From Branchiostoma floridae (lineage: Eukaryota; Chordata; Leptocardii; Amphioxiformes; Branchiostomatidae), in contig NC_049989.1 in assembly GCF_000003815.2 (NCBI RefSeq), forward strand, positions 6,132,966-6,186,254: a DNA stretch of 53,289 bases, read 5' to 3'. How positions within the stretch are numbered: the stretch's first letter is position 1; the number at the start of each line of letters is the position of its first letter. Both the position numbers and the translations under genes were made by a program. Below, in pieces: positions 48,398 through 53,289 of this stretch. Below the pieces are notes generated by a model. That model saw nothing but the letters and a program-made list of their open reading frames with translations, did not search any database and was not told the origin of the DNA.

Positions 48398-49617
48398 ACG
48401 GCGGCTTGTGGCTTTTGAGTTGAAATTTGCATCTCCGCCGGGCGGCCTTCGAAATAGCGTGCCGCGCGCGCGGAGTCAAAACGGGGCATTTTTCCGGCTG
48501 TATCTCCAACTTTTATGATTTTTAGCTCCTTATTATATGGATATTGTCAGCTAAAAATCAGATAGTATCGTAGTCAACATTCCATAGATTATAGACAAGG
48601 ATTTTGATTGGCATTAATCAAGCGGTTGATTTTTAAGATTTTTTGAAAAACATTTACGGCCCCGCGGGCCGCTTCGTTCTAATGCGGGAAGGGGGTAGGT
48701 TTGACATGCCTAGTAACGGACAGAAATAAAAACAAATAAGTTTCGGGCAGTCCGCCCCTTTGAACACTGATTGTTTCTAGCTTACCTATCATTGGTCAAA
48801 AGGACAATTAGAACGACGCCCGACTCTGCTATTGGCCTGTTTTCTCCAATCCTCATTGGCTTCTTAGACAATATCTTTGTGACGCCATAAAAGTCCGGGA
48901 GTATCGGCAGTGTCTATCAGATCTAAAAATGATGTCTGAATGCTGAAATCACAGCCTTGATCTGACTAAAAAGAGATGCAAGATCACGTTGGGGATGCCA
49001 GCTACCATGATAAAAATCTGAGACCAGAAATAACCTCCTATCTGCGTCATTTGGCCACCTGAAATGGCGAAAATCAAAATCCTCGTGCCGTGTCGAAATT
49101 TTTTTCGATCTTTTTGTGACGTCATAATTACTTTATGATATTGCGGACATTAGCCAATCAGCGTTGAAAGAAATCGACCAATACAGTAGCAGAGCCGGAA
49201 GTCTACTGATTGTTCTCCTGACCAATAGGAACTAAGGGTTATAAAGGAGGACTGCCCGGAGCACGACGACCGCCTACGGCTACGGGGCAGAGTGCCCTGC
49301 CTTCCTATCTGCATGAGCCAATCAGATCGCGGCATCTCGGAGCGCCCTGCCCTTCGCATCTGCATCAGCCTATCAGATCGCGGCATCTCGGAGCGCCCTG
49401 TCCTCGTATCTGCATCAGCCAATCAGATTGCGGCATCTCGGAGCGCCCTGCCCGCTGTCCATTGTTCCCCAGGTCACCCAAGGGTATATAAGGCGGCCAA
49501 AATCGTACTTGACCATCAGTTTTGCCTGTTGAATCTCTAAGAGATCAAGTCTTCGCAGAGCGATTTTGAAATTTTCCTGATTGGAATTTCGTACTTCTAC
49601 TATCGAACGTGATCAAG
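48398..49617 (+). promoter_or_regulatory. ADP/ATP translocase upstream region and promoter
   Basis: The first 330 bases are GC-rich. ATTGG/CCAAT boxes are numerous in both orientations (48790-48860, near 49153, 49178, 49222, 49316, 49419), the pattern of NF-Y sites. TATATAAG at 49485-49492 is a good TATA box, placing the transcription start near 49515-49520 and giving a leader of about 100 bases before the ATG at 49618. The giant transposon ends about 1.2 kb upstream of this ATG. Confidence 0.7.
49290..49450 (+). repeat. Three tandem 50-51-bp units carrying CCAAT boxes
   Basis: Each unit contains ATCTGCAT, a CCAAT-type box and CGGCATCTCGGAGCGCCCTG. The spacing of GGCATCTCGG is 51 and 50 bp. 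Units 1 and 3 keep GCCAATCAGA; unit 2 has GCCTATCAGA, which should weaken NF-Y binding. The array sits just upstream of the TATA box. Confidence 0.85.
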
Positions 49618-50709
49618 ATGTCTGACGCATTCGGATTTATCAAGGACTTCCTGGCTGGAGGGATCTCTGCCGGGGTCTCCAAGACTGTGGTGGCTCCCAT
49701 TGAGAGAGTCAAGCTGCTGCTGCAGGTAAGAACATTTCCTTGTCTCGCTTTGCGACTTTGTTTTGAGTTCTAGAATGTATAAATTTACATCTCGAAACGC
49801 AAACATTTGTTCTAAAACTTTTGACTAATACTTGTTCTGCGTTGTATGTTCTGGAATGCTGACATCGATTGTAAAGTAGTCTTTGTATTTTCTTTCTCAC
49901 GCTCTAACTTTGTGTTTTCTTTTTGTTATGTTCAGGTGCAGGCAGTGTCAAAGGACATCCCCAAGGACAAGCAGTACAAGGGGATCGTGGACTGCTTCTC
50001 CCGTGTGACCAAGGAGCAGGGCGTGGCATCGCTGTGGCGCGGCAACCTGGCCAACGTCATCCGCTACTTCCCCACCCAGGCCTTGAACTTCGCCTTCAAG
50101 GACACCTACAAGAAGGTCTTCCTGGGCGGCGTGGACAAGAAGACTCAGTTCTGGCGCTACTTTGCCGGAAACCTGGCGTCCGGCGGTGCAGCAGGGGCCA
50201 CCTCCCTGTGCTTCGTCTACCCACTGGACTTCGCCCGGACCCGCCTTGCTGCTGATGTTGGAGGCGGTGGCAAGCGCGAGTTTAACGGCCTCGCCGACTG
50301 CCTGAAGAAGATCCACAGGGCCGACGGGATGCAAGGGCTGTACCGCGGCTTCGGAGTGTCCGTCCAGGGCATCATCGTCTACCGCGCCGCCTACTTCGGC
50401 GGCTTTGACACCGCCAAGGGCATGGTGCCGGCCGGCTACGACAACTTCTTCCTGACCTGGGCCATCGCCCAGGGAGTGACCACCGCCTCCGGAGTCATCT
50501 CCTACCCGTTCGACACCGTGCGGCGCCGCATGATGATGCAGTCTGGCCGCAAGGAGATCCTCTACAAGAACACCCTGGACTGCTGGAGCAAGATCATCAA
50601 GACCGAGGGGTCGTCCGCACTCTTCAAGGGAGCCTTCTCCAACATCCTCCGCGGCATGGGCGGCGCCTTCGTGCTGGTCATGTACGACGAGATCAAGAAG
50701 GTTTTGTAA
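49618..50709 (+). CDS. ADP/ATP translocase (adenine nucleotide translocator), complete
   Basis: It exchanges matrix ATP for cytosolic ADP across the inner mitochondrial membrane. Two exons, 49618-49725 and 49936-50709, give 293 aa, about the family length. The three mitochondrial-carrier signatures are present: PIERVK, PLDFAR and PFDTVR. The nucleotide-translocase hallmark RRRMMM lies near residue 230. Six membrane segments are expected, two per repeat. The start ATG follows a TATA box at the right distance and gives the usual [15 protein letters not shown]-type opening. The coding part is strongly GC-biased at third positions, unlike its neighbours, as expected for a highly expressed gene. 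It belongs to the SLC25A4/5/6 group; paralogue assignment is not possible here. Confidence 0.97.
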
Positions 50710-51308
50710 ATACTACAACATCCTAACGTCGGTGCATAGTTGAGTAGTACAAATTTTGCACTCAATGTTTGTTAGAGATGCACTAGACTGACCATTTTAA
50801 ATTGTCAATGTAGATTAACGATGCCGAGGAAGAGAATGTATATAATAAGTATAATTGTATAGACTATAAGTTATTACAGAGATGTTTATTTTTGTACTTC
50901 TATTTATAGAACCAAAACGAGGAAATGTATATAGTTCCTGATGTTTAATCCTCAATCAATCAAGTTAAACATTGATTTTTTTATGCAACTATGTATCACA
51001 GTATTATCATGCTGTCTTTAGTATGTATCACAATCATGTTATGCTACTTTGGTGAGAGCAACTAAAAACTGTGAAACTAGATCGCTGTGGTGTTGTGTTG
51101 ATTATCCCTTTACTGACTAAATAGCGCATTTTCAATGAATGAATGAAGAAAAGAACGTCTAAGCTTGCAATTGATGAATGAAATACATGATGAACAAATG
51201 AATGGATGGATGGATGGATGGCTGAATAAATTAGTGATGGTTCAGTGAATTAATGTGTTGATATCAATGCACTTATGATTGAACATATGAGTGTGTGTGC
51301 GTGTGCGT

Positions 51309-51353
<45 letters not shown>

Positions 51354-52284
51354 GGGTAAGGTGGGCAAGCCTCCTGTCTGGCAAGGAGAGTCTCAACTGT
51401 GGGAGCCGTCATGTGTAATTTTGCGCGGAAAGAATTAACTTGTATTGGTCTGTGCGAGCATATATTGGTTGAAACTTAAGTTGATAACTCCTCCTGTAGC
51501 TGGTACGTACACCCCCTTGGCAGGTTTAGGTATACTATTGGTGTTGGAAGGCTGGAAACGGAGTAAAATTGGGTGTGGTCATGTGCCAACGTAAACTTGC
51601 ATGGGTATCCTAAGACAAATTTGTTTCTATTTTTGGTTGTTTAGACTTACACGAGTTTCTTCCTTTGGCCGGATAGGTTAAAAGGACAACGAGGAGATGA
51701 TAAAAAAATATATCTAACTTATTTTAAGTAAGAAACCGTGCAAGAATGTCTTGATGCAATTTGACTCGATTATCCTTAGAGAGCCAATCACAACCACCCT
51801 TGTCTAATCACGTCACGTGATATTCAAATTTTCCACCACGTTGCCTCCAGGTTTACCAGGTGCTGTGAATTCTTCCCTTGGCCTTGCGTGGTCCGTGGAC
51901 GTACCGTCCTCCTAATTTCAGCTCACAAAATGTCTAGAAAGCTGCATTTTTCTCACATTTTAACGGATGTTTTCTACAAAAATTGCGGAGCAAGGCTTCG
52001 AATTCTGGCACAGTGTGGGCTATGATGGGCGAACAAAGTTTCGTGAGGAGATTGCTGGATGAACGGTTGGATTACTCCGGATTCAAAAGTGGGAAGCGCG
52101 CTTAAGCGTGCAGCGTCAGGCAGGTGAGCTTGAACTTGAAGCCCAGAAATTCTTCTTGTCGTTTTGAAACAAAGCGGCGGCATTTTTACGAATGCGTTAT
52201 TTTTAAGGCGCAGAAAAGTTGTGCGCGCGGTTTGCTGCAGAAATTTCAGACTGAGACGTAATTTGCAGAGTGTTTTATTGTAGC
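50710..52284. other. Translocase 3' region and spacer with microsatellites
   Basis: 3' untranslated sequence, then a GGAT-type run near 51200-51222 and a GT microsatellite at about 51291-51351. The rest, to 52284, shows no exon or repeat I can support. Confidence 0.5.
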
Positions 52285-52741
52285 CACAAATGTCGTCTGA
52301 TGTGAAGCTCTCTATCCCATTAAGACAAGCTCCCTAAGGTAGTTGTACGATTTCCCCGATGATGCTGTTGATTGCCTGATGTGAAGCTCTATATTCCATG
52401 CAGACAAGCCCCCAAAGGTAGCTGTACGATTTCCCCGATGCTGCTGTTGATTGTCTGATGTGAAGCTATATCCATGCAGACAATCCCCCTAAGGTAGCTA
52501 TACGATTCCCCGATGATGCTGTTGATTGTATGATGTAAAGCTCTATATCCCATGCAGATAAGCCCCCCTAAAGGTAGCTGTACGCGGCTGTAGATACCCG
52601 ATGATGCTGTTGATCGTCTGATGTGAAGCTCTCTATCCCCATACAAACAAGCCCCCTAGGGTAGCTGTACGGTTTTCCCGATGATATCGATGTTGTTGAT
52701 CGTCTGATGTGAAGCTCTATATCCCCATACAGACAATCCCC
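52285..52741. repeat. Tandem repeat of about 80-90 bp, about five to six units
   Basis: Each unit contains GATGTGAAGCTCTATATCCC, ACAAGCCCCCTAAGGTAGCTG, and TACGATTTCCCCGATGATG followed by CTGTTGAT. The GATTTCCCCGATGATGTTAT at 52757-52776 inside the protease exon is the same sequence, so the array begins inside that exon and expands into its 3' flank. One unit, near 52585, also carries GGCTGTAGATACC, which matches the exon's GIYSR codons. Confidence 0.8.
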
Positions 52742-53190
52742 CTAAGGTAGATGTACGATTTCCCCGATGATGTTATTGATCCAGGGCAGGAAGTTGACCA
52801 CGCGGCTGTAGATACCAGGGAAGCCCGGGGAGGCGCAGCCGAAGCCGAAGGACGTGATGCCCCACACCGTCCACCTGCCGTCGCGCTCACACACCAGCGG
52901 GCCGCCGGAGTCTCCCTGGGCATAACGATTGGCAACAACCGTGTCACAAATGTTTTTGATACTTGAACATTATATTTGGATAGAGGACATAAACCGAAAA
53001 GACTCTGTAATATTGAATACTCTTAATAAACTTTGTCGTACGTTACATGTGTCGACACCGCCTGTCTGCAGGTAGCCGGCGCACAACATTCTCGGGGTCA
53101 TCTTGTTCCTGTAACGACGACTACAATCCGCATGGGGGAGCAGTGGCACACGGGCTTTCATCAGCGTATTGGGGCTGAAGTCATCTGTGT
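52742..53190 (-). CDS. Trypsin-like serine protease (S1A), last two exons, 5' incomplete
   Basis: Exons 53042-53190 and 52742-52915 on the minus strand join in phase; the stop TAG ends at 52742. Residues seen: [27 protein letters not shown], the catalytic [17 protein letters not shown] and [14 protein letters not shown], which is the C-terminal half of a chymotrypsin-fold domain. The Asp of VDTC occupies the S1-pocket position 189, predicting cleavage after Lys/Arg. The residue before GDSGGP is Asn where Gln is more usual, which depends on the donor chosen (AAC then GTACG). Catalytic His and Asp lie upstream of the window. It is probably secreted, but the signal peptide is not in view. Confidence 0.85.
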
Positions 53191-53289
53191 CTGTTGGGAA
53201 GGGAATATAGCAAAAGCATGGCAAGCTTATCTTATCTCTTTGTGTATCCATACAATATTGCTACAATGTATTATATTATATTACATTAC

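Noticed and set aside
49948-50334. 128-codon minus-strand frame
   Set aside because: Shadow of the GC-rich translocase exon.

Overview
This is animal nuclear DNA: genes are split by GT-AG introns and the spacers are full of SINEs, fold-back elements and microsatellites. The gene structures and repeat families fit a cephalochordate (amphioxus, Branchiostoma) best; the phylum is an inference.

Layout. (1) 113-9911, plus strand: the 3' part of STK36 (Fused kinase), all ARM-like region, 21 recognisable exons in consistent phase, with one exon cut by a 100-N assembly gap. (2) 9912-12804: AT-rich spacer with repeats and a weak two-exon minus-strand candidate. (3) 12805-48390: a single 35.6-kb DNA transposon, the main result here. 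It has 199-bp terminal inverted repeats (3 mismatches) and a perfect 7-bp direct repeat, CCGATGC, directly outside both ends. It carries an apparently intact 16-exon KDZ-superfamily transposase (909 aa, CxC2-type cysteine cluster, D/D/E residues present) and an apparently intact 9-exon cargo gene (about 473 aa) with a homeodomain-like and an HMG-box-like region followed by eight 15-residue repeats. Its introns and spacers hold younger MITEs, a SINE, pogo-like DNA elements, a 0.9-kb polypyrimidine tract and an inverted copy of one transposase exon. (4) 48391-49617: the far side of the insertion site, grading into a CCAAT-rich, TATA-containing promoter. (5) 49618-50709, plus strand: a complete two-exon ADP/ATP translocase gene. 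(6) 50710-52741: spacer with microsatellites and a tandem repeat. (7) 52742-53190, minus strand: the last two exons of a trypsin-like serine protease.

The transposon lies between STK36 and the translocase promoter, within about 1.3 kb of the translocase start codon. The near-identical ends, matching target-site repeat and two open multi-exon genes suggest a fairly recent insertion of a possibly autonomous element. The transposase would be expected to act on the repeats, and the cargo protein looks like a DNA-binding partner. These roles are inferred; no homology search was run.
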